Source of the DNA: Sciurus carolinensis
Taxonomy: Eukaryota; Chordata; Mammalia; Rodentia; Sciuridae
Length of the DNA: 64,000 bases
NCBI RefSeq assembly: GCF_902686445.1
Contig: NC_062218.1
Coordinates: 11,941,015 to 12,005,014 of the forward strand
Reading direction: 5' to 3'
The notes below the pieces were generated by a model that ran no database searches, was not told the origin of the DNA, and was given only the letters and a program-made list of their open reading frames with translations. This document shows, piece by piece, positions 34,601-46,012 of the stretch (position 1 is its first letter; each line of letters begins with the position of its first letter). The translations under genes were made by a program, and so were the position numbers.

Positions 34601-35035
34601 CAAATTTCTTTAGAACTTCACCTTGACTGAGTTTAACTCCTGCCTCTTGCTCTTCTGCGTCTTCACTTGCTCCCAAAGAAACCTGCCAATATCTCCCCTT
34701 TTGAGCTGATGTATGGTCATACCATCCTTCCCCCAGGGTTATTGCCCCTTCCTGCCCCTCCTCCTTCTCATATAAACCACATTCGGGCATTCCTATGGGG
34801 TTATGCTGACTCCTCCCTGCCCAGACCCTTGTCTGCCCCCCTGGCTCAACCTCTTCAAATTGGAGACCTAGTTCTTACCTCTCCTCCTCAGGAGGCTACA
34901 GCCCCTCTGTCTCCCAAATGGCAGGGACCTCATACAGTGGTCCTGCCTATGCCAACGACTGTCAAGGTGTGAGGTTTACTGGGATGGCTACACATTTCTC
35001 TGGTTAAGCTCTACTCTCAATCCACAAACCCCTCT
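31700..35035 (+). pseudogene. ERV pro-pol remnant (protease, RT, RNase H, integrase)
   Basis: Pol carries the retroviral enzymes. The protease active-site Asp-Thr-Gly is at 31793-31801, with the flap-distal GRDTL signature near 31983. The reverse transcriptase begins in the same frame (AVRKPNGSYQ), then shifts frame at least twice. The LPQG motif near 32593 is in one frame and YVDD (32685-32696) in another. RNase H shows the YTDSKCAF segment near 33763. The integrase has His and Cys residues of the zinc-binding domain (34060-34205), SDNGPEF near 34458 and VEQTNR near 34568, so Asp and Glu of the core remain. A C-terminal domain follows to about 35030. Multiple stops interrupt it. Confidence 0.9.
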
Positions 35036-35214
35036 CCAGCTTCTAACCCTCAGGCTTCTTCCAACCAATACTCAGCCACCCCAGTGGGACCTCTCCGCCT
35101 CAGGCTGAAGACCATCAAGCCCTCTACCCTTCTTCCCATTCCGGAGACCAAGGACCAGAACGCCAAGGCACCAGACAACCATACCCAGTCATGAGGACTG
35201 GACTGTCAGCTACA

Positions 35215-35929
35215 TAATTGTCTCCCCTGCCATTCATCCTGTCTGCCATTTTCCTAACTATCAAATTTTCCCCTAATAGATCTGTCCAGGTGCCAGTCAT
35301 TTCCTCCTTCCCGGCTTGCCCACAGGACTGCTGGAAGACCGACTCCTACTGTCCCCAGGGATGTTTTGCCCATTTTACATATGTTCACAGCTGATGCTCA
35401 GAGGATCCACTCTTAACACAGAGAGTCACCACCACACACCACACACTCAATTTAACTAATCCTCTCATGGCACAGGGATATTGGATGTGCATGAGAGCAG
35501 GGTTCTCTCATCTCCTGGCTAGCACCCTAGACTTTAGCAGCTCTTTGACTTTCAACAGCACCCACTGGAGCAGGCAGATATCACCCCAAAATTATCAGGA
35601 GTGCCTCTCTACAATTTGCTTCCAGGTGCACATCTTCCAATGGAAGCCACCCTGTGGGTTCACTAGAAAAAGGGAAGTGCTCTCAGGAAGAGTGCTGCTT
35701 CTATGTCGACCAATCAGGTGTTGTTAAGGACAAGATCAAACAGCTGCAGGAGGACTTGGAGAGGAGAAGGAATGATTCTCCCATTTATATCCCCCACTCC
35801 TTATAATTGTCATCATACTGGCCTTTGCCCCCTGTACATTGAAATGTGCACAAAATCAGATTCAAGAAAATTTTCTTTCTAATCAGACTATTAATCAGCT
35901 TGTATTATAGGACTATAGGGACCTCATAA
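35215..35929 (+). pseudogene. ERV env remnant (mostly deleted)
   Basis: Env is the surface/transmembrane glycoprotein of retroviruses. Only about 0.7 kb is left, far less than a typical env. The clearest piece is the transmembrane-subunit segment with [11 protein letters not shown] near 35683-35715, followed by a charged helix ([11 protein letters not shown]) and a hydrophobic anchor-like run ([10 protein letters not shown], about 35803-35832). The Cys spacing before the Cys pair is shorter than the usual CX6CC, so a small deletion is likely. The surface subunit is almost entirely gone. Confidence 0.75.
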
Positions 35930-36110
35930 AGGAAGAATTGGGGTCTGGCTACAAGTGCACTCCCCAGGGGACCTATCCGGTCCCCAATCCTCACATACTG
36001 CAATGACATCTCCCTGCCCTGAAACAGCTCTATGACCACACCCAGCAGGAAGCATTTACTGAAGATGAATCTTTGTCCATATGCCTCCCCCCAAAAGGGG
36101 ATCTTCTTAT

Positions 36111-36129
36111 AAAAACAAAAATGGGGGAA
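36111..36129 (+). other. Polypurine tract of the ERV
   Basis: AAAAACAAAAATGGGGGAA lies immediately before the TG of the 3' LTR, where plus-strand priming occurs in retroviruses. The run is interrupted by C and T. Confidence 0.85.
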
Positions 36130-36356
36130 TGAAGGGACAATGCATTAAAAAGGCTACAGTCATTTCTCCCCTGCTATTTTGCTACCACCATTATTCTGCC
36201 TCCCCCCACGCCATTTTACAACCTAGATTGTTAGCCCGAGAACTTCCTCATCAGTCATTGGTCCAATCATTAGCCTGCAAACTTCCTACTCAGTCATTGG
36301 TCCAGATTGTTAGTAGCCCATGAAATTCCACTTCTTAAGAATAGCTCCCCCACCAT

Positions 36357-36416
<60 letters not shown>

Positions 36417-36501
36417 TCTGAGGGCACACACTCTGCCTGTCCACTTAATAAAATCTCTTGTGTGAGTTCCCATGTCTGGAGTGGTTTTCTGGGTGCTTTC
36501 A
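36130..36501 (+). repeat. 3' LTR of the ERV, with CT expansion
   Basis: 372 bp from TGAAGGGACA to GTGCTTTCA, 100 bp longer than the 5' LTR. The extra length is a (CT)n run at about 36358-36413 and the sequence just before it. The polyadenylation signal AATAAA is intact at 36447-36452. Confidence 0.93.
36358..36413. repeat. (CT)n microsatellite inside the 3' LTR
   Basis: Almost pure CT dinucleotide run, absent from the 5' LTR, so it expanded after (or was lost from one LTR after) integration. Confidence 0.95.
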
Positions 36502-37020
36502 GCCAGCATATTATAAAAGATACTATAAAAAATTCAGATGAACAGACAGATTCAGAAGAAGATTCATGAGGTGGGGTCTGGAAGGGTCCCAAGCACAGGA
36601 GCTCTGTCCCATGGAGTTGTGGTATACCACCCTCCAGGCATGTGGGTGCATTCACCAAGCAAGAAGCTCCCTACATCAAATATTCAGGGTTTTTAGGGAG
36701 GCTCCATCCACAGGGATGGTTGATTAAATCATTGACCATTGGAGACTAATTCAATCTCCAGCCCCTACCTCTACCTGAAGGTCAGTAGGGCCAGAAGTTT
36801 CTAAGTGCCTGGTTCCTAGGACTGAATGCTCTAATCACATGGTAGGTTTCTCTGGAAGCCTCAGCCATCTTGAGGCTATCTACAGGGCCCCTGGCAACCA
36901 CCAGTCATCTCATTAGAACAGAAAAGAAATATCACTCTGAAGATTTACAGTCTTAGAAGCTCTAGTGTCAGGAACCAGAACAGAGATCAACATATAAATC
37001 TTATGGGGTCCCCTCAGGTA
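36502..37020 (-). mobile_element. ERVL-type LTR (MLT2-like), right part; begins with the ERV duplication GCCAG
   Basis: GATGGTTGATTAAATCATTG, CATTGGAGACTAATTCAATC, TCTAATCACATGGTAGGTTT and TCAGGAACCAGAACAGAG occur in the order of an MLT2-like LTR on the minus strand. They continue the piece at 29940-30144. Positions 36502-36506 (GCCAG) are the right target duplication. Confidence 0.65.
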
Positions 37021-37059
37021 CAGAAGGTACAGGTCAGCTGTGAGCAGGACGTTCACATA

Positions 37060-40000
37060 CACAGTGCACCTAAATCTGATGCACTGATGCACTTCTGCCT
37101 CACCTGCAGCTCCTGCATCTCACACTGAAGAACTTCTGCCTCCCACTCAGTCTTCCCTGGGGCTCCTACACCTGACACACTGAGGCACTTCTACTCAGCC
37201 ACACCTGGAGCTCTTGCACTGAGGCACTGAGGCATTTTAACCGCCCTCTCAACCACACCTGGAGTTCTTATGCCTGAGACACTGCCACCTCTCAGTCACT
37301 GCTGGGCTCCGACACCTGACAGAGGCACTGTCAACACTCAGCCACACCTGGGGCTCATACACCTGACACACTGATTCACTTCTACCTTCCCCTAACCAAC
37401 ACCTGGGACTCCTGAACCTAACACACTGAGATATTGCAATCTCTCAGACACACCAGGGGTTCCTTCACCTGACACACTGAGGAATTGACAATTTCAACCA
37501 CACCTGGGCTCCTACACCTGACACACTGAGGCACAGCCAACTCTCACTCACACCAGGGTTCCCACACCTGACTCAGTGAGGCACAGTCACCTCTCAGTCA
37601 TACCTGGGCTCCGACAGCTGACACACTGAGGCACAGACAACTCTCAGTCACACCTGGACTCCTACACCTAACAAACTGAGGCACCGTCAAATCTCAGTCA
37701 CACCTGGACTCCTACACAAGACACACTGAGGCACAGTCACCTCTCAGTCACACCTGGGCTCCGACAGCTGAAACACTGAGATACAGCGACCTCTCAGTCA
37801 CACCAGGACTCCTACACCTGACACACTGAGGCACCATCACCTCTCAGTCACACTTGGGCTCTTACACCTGACACACTGAGGCACTGTCACCTCTCAGTCA
37901 CACCTGGGCTCCTACACCTGAAACACAGAAGCACAGAAACATCTCAGTCACACCTGGGCTCCTACACCTGACACACTGAAGCATCGTCAACTCTCAGCCA
38001 CACCTGGGCTCCTACACCTGTCACACTGAGGCACTGTCACCTCTCAGTCGCACCTAGAATCCTACACCTGACACACTGAGGCACCATTACCTCTCAGTCA
38101 CACCTGGGCTCCTACACCTGACACATTGAGGCACAGTGATCTCTCAGTCACACATGGACTCCAACCTGACACACTGAGACACTGCCACATCTCAGTCACA
38201 CTTGGGCTCCTACAGCTGACACAATGAGGCACTTCCATCTCAGCCACACCTGGGCTCCTATACCTGACACACTGATCACTGAAACATCTCACTCACAACT
38301 GGGCTCCTACACCTGACACACTCAGGCACTGTCACCTCTCAGACTCAATTGGGCTCCTAAACCTGAAACACAGAATCATGAACACATCTCAGTCACAACT
38401 GGGCTCCTACACCTGACACACTGAGGCACTGTCATCTCTCAGTCACACCTGGGATCCTACACTGGACACACTGAGGCACTGTTACCTCTCAGTCACACGT
38501 GGGCTCCTACACCTGACACAATGAACTTTGTACGCTCTCAGCCACACCTGTGCTCCTACACCTGACACACTGAGGTACTGCTAACACTCAGCCACACCGG
38601 GAACCATACACCTGGCACACTGCAGTACTGCCAACTCAGTCACACCTGGACTCCTACACCAGACACACTGAGGACCATCAAATCCCAGCCACACCTGGGC
38701 TCCTACAGCTGACACACTGAGGCACAGTCAAATCTCATTCACACCTGGGCTCCTAAACCTGACACACTGAGGCACAGTCAAATCTCATTCACACCTGGGC
38801 TCCTAAACCTGACACACTGAGGCACTGCCACCTCTCAGTCACACCTGGGATCCCACACCTAACACACTGAGGCACAGACACCTCTCAGTCACACCTGAGT
38901 TCCTACACCTGACACACTGAGGCACCATTACCTCTCAGTCACACCTGGGCTCCTACAGCTGACACACTAAAGCACAGCCTCAGTCATACCTGGGCTCCTA
39001 TACCTGACACACTGAGGCACAGTCACCTCTCAGTCACACCTGAGTTCCTACACCTGACACACTGAGGCACAGTCAAATTTCTGCCACACCTGGGCACCTA
39101 CAACTGACACACTGAGATACTGCCACCCCTTAGCCACATCTGGGATCCTAAACGTGAAAAACTGAGGATCTCCAAACCTCTCAACCACATCGGGCTCCTA
39201 CACCTGACACACTGAGGCACAGTCACCTTTCAGTCACACCTCAGCTCCTAGTGCTGACAACTAGGCACAGCCACCTCTCAGTCACACCTGGGCTCCTACA
39301 GCTGATACACTGAGGCACTGCCACCTCTCAGTCACACCTGAACTCCTGCATCTGACACACTGAGGCACAGCCACCTATCAGTCACACATGGGCTCCTACA
39401 CCTAACACACTGAGGCACTGCCACCTCTCAGTCACACCTGGGCTCCTACACCTGACACACTGAGGCATCGTACTGTCTCCAGAACAGCAGGGCTCCTACA
39501 CCTGAAACACTGAGGTACTGCCACCTCTAAACCACACCTGGGATCCTACACCTGACACACTGAGGACCTGCAACCTCTCAGTCACACCTGGAATCCTACA
39601 CCTGACACACTGAGGCACAGCCACCTCTCAGTCACACCTGGACTCCTACACCTGACACACTGAGGCACAGCCACCTATCAGTCACACATGGACTCCTACA
39701 CCTAAAACACTGAGGTACTGTCACCTCGCAACCACACCTGGGATCCTACACCTGACACACTGAGGACCTGCAACCTCTCAGTCACACATGGACTCCTACA
39801 CCTGACAGAGTGAGGCACACCCACCTCACAGTCACACCTAGGCCCCTACAACTGACACAGTGAGGCACAGCCACCTCTCATTTATACCTGGGCTTCTACA
39901 CCTGACACACTGAGGTACTGCCACCTCTCAGTCACACCTGTGATCCTACACCTGATTCACTAAAGCACAGTCAATGCTCAATCACACCTGGGCTCCTTCA

Positions 40001-43000
40001 CCTGACACACTGAGGTACAGCCACCTCTCAGGCACACCTGGGCTCCTTCAGCTGACACACTGAGGCACCGCCACCTCTCAGTCACACCTGGGCGCCTACA
40101 CCTGACACACTGAGAACAGTCACCTCTCAGTCACACCTGGGCTCCTAACCTGACACAATGAGGCACCATCAACTTTCAGCCAGACCTGGGATACTACACC
40201 TGACACACTGAGGACCTCCAAACTCTCAGCTACACCTGGGCTCCTACACCTAACCCACTGAGGCACTGTCACCTCTCAGTCACACCTGCCCTCCAACACC
40301 TGACACACTGTGGCACAGCCAGCTCTCAATCACACCTGGGCTCCTACACCTGAAACACTGAGGCACCGTCACCTCTCAGCCACACCTGGGCACCTAAAGT
40401 TGGCACACTGAGGCACAACCACCTCTCAGTCTCACCTGGGTTACTACAGCTGACATGCTGAGGCACTGCCACCTCTCAGTCACATCTGGAATTCTATACC
40501 TGACACACTGATGTACTGCCACCTCTCAACCAAACCTGGGATCCTACACCTGACACAATGAGGACCTCCAACCTCTCAGCCACACCTGGGCCACTACACC
40601 TTACACACTGAGGCACAGCCTCCTCTCAGTCACACCTGGGCTCCTACACCTGAAATGCTGAGGCACAGCCACCTCTCAGTCACACCTGAGATCCTACACC
40701 TGACATACTGAGGCACTGTCACCTCTCAGTCAAACCTGGGCTCCTACACCTGACACACTGAGGCACAGTCTATTCTCAGCCACACCTGGGCAGCTACCTC
40801 TGACACACTGAGGTACTGCCACCCCTCAGTCACACCTGGGATCCTAAACGTGACAAACTGAGGACCTCCAAACCTCTCAACCACATTGGAATCATACACC
40901 TGACACACGGAGGCACAGCCAACTCTCAGTCACATCTGGGCTCCGACACCTGACACACTGAGGCACTACCACCTCTCAGTCACACCTGGGCTCCTAAGGC
41001 TGCCACACTGAGGCACTACCACCTCTCAGTCACACCTGGGCTCCTACACCTGACATGTTGAGGCACTAAACCTCTCAGTCATACTTGGGCTCCTAAAGCT
41101 GAAACACTGAGGTACAGCCACCTCTGAGTCACACCTGGGCTACTACACCTGACACACTGTGGCACAGCCACCTCTCAGTCACACCTGGGTACCTACACCT
41201 GACACACTGAGGCACTGCCACCTCTCAGTCACACCTCAGTTCCTAGAGATGAAAACTAGGCACAGCCACCTCTCAGTCACACCTGGGCTCCTTCAGCTGA
41301 CACACTGAGGCAGTCAAATCTCAATCACACTTGGGCACCTACAACTGACAAACTGAGGTACTGCCACCCCTCAGCCACACCTGAGGACCTCCAAACCTCT
41401 CAACCACATTGGGCTCCTACACCTGACACAGCCACCTCTCAATCACACCTGGGCTCCTACACCTGAAATCTGAGGCACAGCCACCTCTCAGTCACACCTG
41501 AGATCCTACACCTGACACACTGAGGCACAGTCATCTCTCCGTCACACCTGGACTCATACACCTAACACACTGAGGTACAGCAAACTCTCAGTCACACCTG
41601 GGCTCCTACATCTGACACACTGAGTCACTGCCACCTTTCAGTCTCACCTGGGCACCTACACCTAACACACGGAGGCACTGTCTCTTCTCAGTCACACCTG
41701 GGCTCCTACACCTGACATACTGAAGTATTGCGAACTCTCAGCCACACCTGGGATCCTACAAAGGACACACTGAGGACCTCCAACCTCTCAGTCACACCCA
41801 GCTCCAACACTTTACACACTGTGACTCTGTCAACCCTTAGTCGCAACTGGGGTCCTCTATCTGACACACTGAGGCACAGTCACCTCTCAGTCACACCTGG
41901 GTTCCTACAGCTGACACACTGAGGCAGAGCCACCACTCAGTCACACCTGGGAGCCTACAGCTGACACACTGAGACACTAACACCTCTCAGTCACACCTGG
42001 GCTACTACACCTGACACACTGATGTACTGCCACCCCTCAGTCACACCTGAGCTCCTACATCTGACACACTGAATCAATGTCACCCCTCAGTCACAACTGG
42101 GTCTCCTACACCTGACACACTGAGGCACTGCCACCGCTCGGTCACCCCTGGGTTCCTACACCTGACGCATTGAGGCACACCTAACACTCAGTCACTCCTG
42201 GGCTACTACACCTGACACACTGGGGCACTGTCACCCCTCAGCCACACATAGGCTTCTAAACCTGACACACTGAAGCACTGCCACCTCTCAGTCACACCTG
42301 GGTTCCTACACCTGACACACTAAGGCACTACCACCTCTCATCCACACCTGGGCTACTACACCGACACACTGAGGCACTGCCAAATCAGAGCCACACCTGG
42401 GCTTCTACACCTGATGCACTGAGGTACTGCCACATTTGGTCATGCCTGGGCTCCTACACCTAACACACTGAGGCACTGGCACCTCTGAGTCACACCTGGG
42501 CACCTACACCTGACAAACTGAGGCACCGCCACCTCTCTGTCACACCTAGGCTCCTACAGTTACACACGGAGGCACTGTCATCTCTCAGTAATACCTGGGC
42601 TCCAACACCTGACACACTGAGGCACGGTCACCTCTCAGTCACACCTGGGCACCTACACCTGACAAACTGAGGCACCACCACCTCTCTGTCACACCTAGGC
42701 TCCTACAGTTACACACGGAGGCACTGTCATCTCTCAGTAATACCTGGGCTCCAACACCTGACACACTGAGGCACACAGTCACCTCTCAGTCACACCTGAG
42801 CTCCTACAACTGACACAATGAGGCACTGTCACCTCTCAGTCACTCTTGGGCTCTTTTTCCTGACACACTGAGGCACAGCCACCTCTCAGTTATGCCTTGC
42901 CTCCTACACCTGACACACTTAGGCACTGTCACCCCTCATCCACACCTGGGCTCCTACACATGACACACTAAGGCACTGCACCTCTCAGTCTCACCTGGGC

Positions 43001-45398
43001 AACAACACCTGACAAACTGAGGCACTGCTGCCTCTCATTCAAATCTGGGATCCTACACCTTACACACAGAGGCACTGCCACCTCTCAGACATACCTGAGC
43101 TCCTCCACCTGACACACTGAAGTACTGCCACCTCTCCGCCACACCTGGGCTTCTACACCTGACAAACTGAGGCAATGTCACCCCTAAGCCACACCTGGGC
43201 TCCTACACCTGACACTGACGCAATGTCACCACTCAGTCACACCTGGTCTGCTACACCTGAAAAACTGAGGCACTGGCAACACTCAGCCACAACTGGGTTC
43301 CTATAGCTGACACACTGAGGCACTGTCAACTTTCGGTCACACCTGGACTCCTACACATGACACAAAGTGGGACTGCAACCTCTTATTCACACCTGGGCTC
43401 CTACACCTGACACACTGATGCACTGCCAACTCTCAGTCACACCTGGGCTCCTACACCTGACAAACTGAGGCACTGCCACCTCTCAACCACACCTGTTGTC
43501 CTTCACCTGACACACTGAGGCAATGTCAACTCTGGTTCACACCTGGGTCCTACATGTGACACAATGAAGCACACCAATTCTCAGTCACACCTGGGCTCCT
43601 ACACCTGTCACACAGAAGCACTGTCACCTCTCAGTCACACCAGGGCTCCTATCCCTGACACACTGAGGCACCGTCAACTCTCGGCCACACCTGGGATCCT
43701 ACATCTAACACACTGAATACTGCCACCTCTCAGCTACACCTGGGATACTTCACCTAACACACTAAGGCCCTCCAACCTCTCAGCCACACCTGGACTCCTA
43801 CACCTGACACACTGAGTCACTGCCACCACTCAGTCATACCTGGGCTCCTACACCTGACACACAGAGGCACTGCCACCTCTCAGTCACACCTGGGCTACTA
43901 CACCTGACACACTGAGGCACTGCCACCTCTCAGTCTCACCTGGGCTCCTACACCTGACACACAGAGGCAAAGTCACCCCTGAGCTACAACTCGATCTCCT
44001 ACCCCTGACACACTGATGTACTGCCTCTCCACCTCTCAGCCACACCTGGGCTCCTACACCTGACATACTGATGTACTGCCGCCTCTCCACCACACCTGGA
44101 CTCCCACACTTCACAAACTGAGGAAATGTCACCTCTCAGTCACACCAGGGCTCCTAATCTGACACACTGCGACAATGTCACCACTCAGCCACATCTGGGT
44201 CTCTACACCTGACACACTGAGGCACCTCCACCTCTCAGTCACACCTGGGCTCCTAAACCTGACACACTGAAGCACAGCCACCTCTCCATCACACCTGGGC
44301 TCCTACAGCTGACACACTGAGGGATTATCACCCCTCAGCCACACCTCGGTTCATACACCTGACACACTGTGGCACAGCAACGTCTCCGTCACACCTGGGC
44401 TCCAACAACTAGCACACTGAGGCAATGTCACCTCTCAGTCACACCTGGCCTCCAACACCTAGAACATGGAGGCAATGTCACCTCTCAGTCACACCTAGGA
44501 CTACACCTGACACACTGAGGTACCATCATGTCTCAGCCACACCTGGACCCCTGTACCTGACACATTGAGGTATTGCCACCTCTCAACCAATTCTGGGATC
44601 CTACACCTGATACAGAGAGGACCTCCAACCTCTCAGCCACAACTGGGCTCCTACAGTTGACACACTGAGGCACTGCCACCTCTCAGCCACACCTGAGCTC
44701 CTAAACCTAACACACTGAGGCACTGCCAACTCTTAGTCACACCTGGGCTCCTACTCCTGACACACTGAGGCACCATGAGGTCTGGCCACAAATGGCCTCT
44801 TACATCTGACACAGTGAGGCACTGCCACGTCTCAGTCACACCTGGGATCCTAAACCTGACACACTGAAGCACTGTCACCTCTCAGCCACACCTGGGCTCC
44901 TACACTTGACACACTGAGGCACTGCCAACTCTCAGCCACACCTTAGCTCCTACAACCGACACACAGAAGCACAGCCACAACTGAGTCACACCTGGGCTCC
45001 AAAGGCTGACACACTGTAGCAATGTCACCCCTCAGTCACACCTGGGATCCTACACCTGACACACTGAGGCACTTGCACCTCTCAGCCACACCTTGCCTCT
45101 GACAGCTGACACACTGAGGCAATATCACCCCTCTTTCAAACCTGGGCTCCTTCACCTGATACACTGAGGCACTGCCACCACTCAGCCACACTGGGTCTCA
45201 TACACCTGAAAAACTGAGGCACTGCCACCTCTCAGTCACACCTGGGCTCCTACAGCTGACACACTGAGGCACTGCTAACTCTCAGTCACACCTGGGCTCC
45301 TACACCTGACACACTGAGGCACTGCCACCTCTCTGTCACACCTGGGCTCCTACACCTGACACACTGAAGCACTGCCACCTCTCAGTCACACTCAGACT
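37060..45398. repeat. 8.3-kb tandem array of a 50-bp satellite-like unit
   Basis: Roughly 165 head-to-tail copies. The consensus, split for reading, is CTCAGTCACACCTGGGCTCC, TACACCTGACACACTGAGGC, ACTGCCACCT. The period of 50 is seen directly, for example at 45241 and 45291. Copies vary by substitutions and small indels. The first few hundred bases (37060-37500) are the most irregular, and the units near 45230-45390 are the closest to consensus. The plus strand is C-rich (21 C against 9 G per unit). Each unit has two CACCTG sites and a 6-bp inverted repeat (ACTGAG...CTCAGT, 12-nt loop). Open frames within it are repeat artefacts. I know no named satellite with this unit. Confidence 0.97.
42491..42788. 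repeat. Higher-order duplication within the 50-bp array
   Basis: A three-unit block starting CACACCTGGGCACCTACACC at 42491 is repeated almost exactly from 42640, offset 149 bp. It includes the private variants CTACAGTTACACACGGAGGC and CTCTCAGTAATACCTGGGCT. This is a recent local duplication of a 3-mer. Confidence 0.9.
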
Positions 45399-45923
45399 CC
45401 AAGGTATTTTCTACGAATACTTAAAAATTATTATAAGATTTAAAGTCAAATGTATTTTGTCTCATTCCTGATCCTTGAGCAGTATGCCACTGATGTATTT
45501 TTAGACTTGTCCACAAGGTGGAGCTATTCTCCAAGCAACTCTTGCTAAACAGCAGTGCACAGGTATTTTCAAATTTTTCATTGGGAAGTGTCACATTAGG
45601 AGTTTTGACAGGGTGGCTCATTAATTGCCACCCTAGGAATCATGAGTTAAGGTAAAGGTCGACATTTCTAGAACTACTTTAGTAGATGAAGGGCAGGGCA
45701 GATAAGGAAAGGCCTTTGAGCGTGTGGTGCCAGGCACACCTCTGTGCCTCCCCACATGGATCCACGATGACCCTGTAGATAGCTTCATCCCCCACCTTAG
45801 AGAGCAGAAAGTCCTGCTTCGGGAAGCAGCTGAGAATGTGAGGGTCTGTCTGACCGCAACGCCCCTTCTTACTTCTCTGTCATTCCAGGAATGAGGGTGC
45901 CAGTACTGAGTCTGAGAGGGACT
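45399..45923. other. Unassigned sequence
   Basis: Unique-looking DNA after the satellite. No gene or repeat recognised. Confidence 0.5.
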
Positions 45924-46012
45924 CTTTTTTTTTTTCCATTCTGGAATTCAAACCCAGGCTTCGTGCATGCTTGGCAAGTGCTTTACACCACTGAGCTGTA
46001 TCACCAAGCCCC
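45924..46012 (-). repeat. ID-type SINE, inverted
   Basis: A poly-T start (45924-45935) is followed by GGAATTCAAACCCAGGCTTC, TGCATGCTTGGCAAGTGCTT and CACTGAGCTGTATCACCAAG. This is the reverse complement of a full ID unit with B box and A box. Confidence 0.85.

Larger units (their letters stand above)
30145..36501 (+). mobile_element. Class I endogenous retrovirus, tRNA-His primed (HERV-H-like)
   Basis: A 6,357-bp provirus with two LTRs (TG...CA), a histidine-tRNA primer-binding site, gag, pro-pol and env remains in order, a polypurine tract and a 5-bp target duplication. By hand count the LTRs differ at about 19 of the first 145 aligned bases, which points to an old insertion. All genes are broken by stops, frameshifts and deletions. 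The capsid part of gag and most of env are deleted. The His primer site and two zinc knuckles suggest the HERV-H-like branch of gammaretrovirus-like elements; that placement is an inference. Confidence 0.93.

Noticed and set aside
38098..44878. Repeat-protein genes inside the satellite (frames of 64-82 codons)
   Set aside because: A 50-bp period is not a multiple of three, so the frame cycles every three units. Frames are short and broken by stops at random.
37060..45398. CRISPR-like array
   Set aside because: Units are contiguous 50-mers with no unique spacers between short identical repeats, no cas genes, and a mammalian context.
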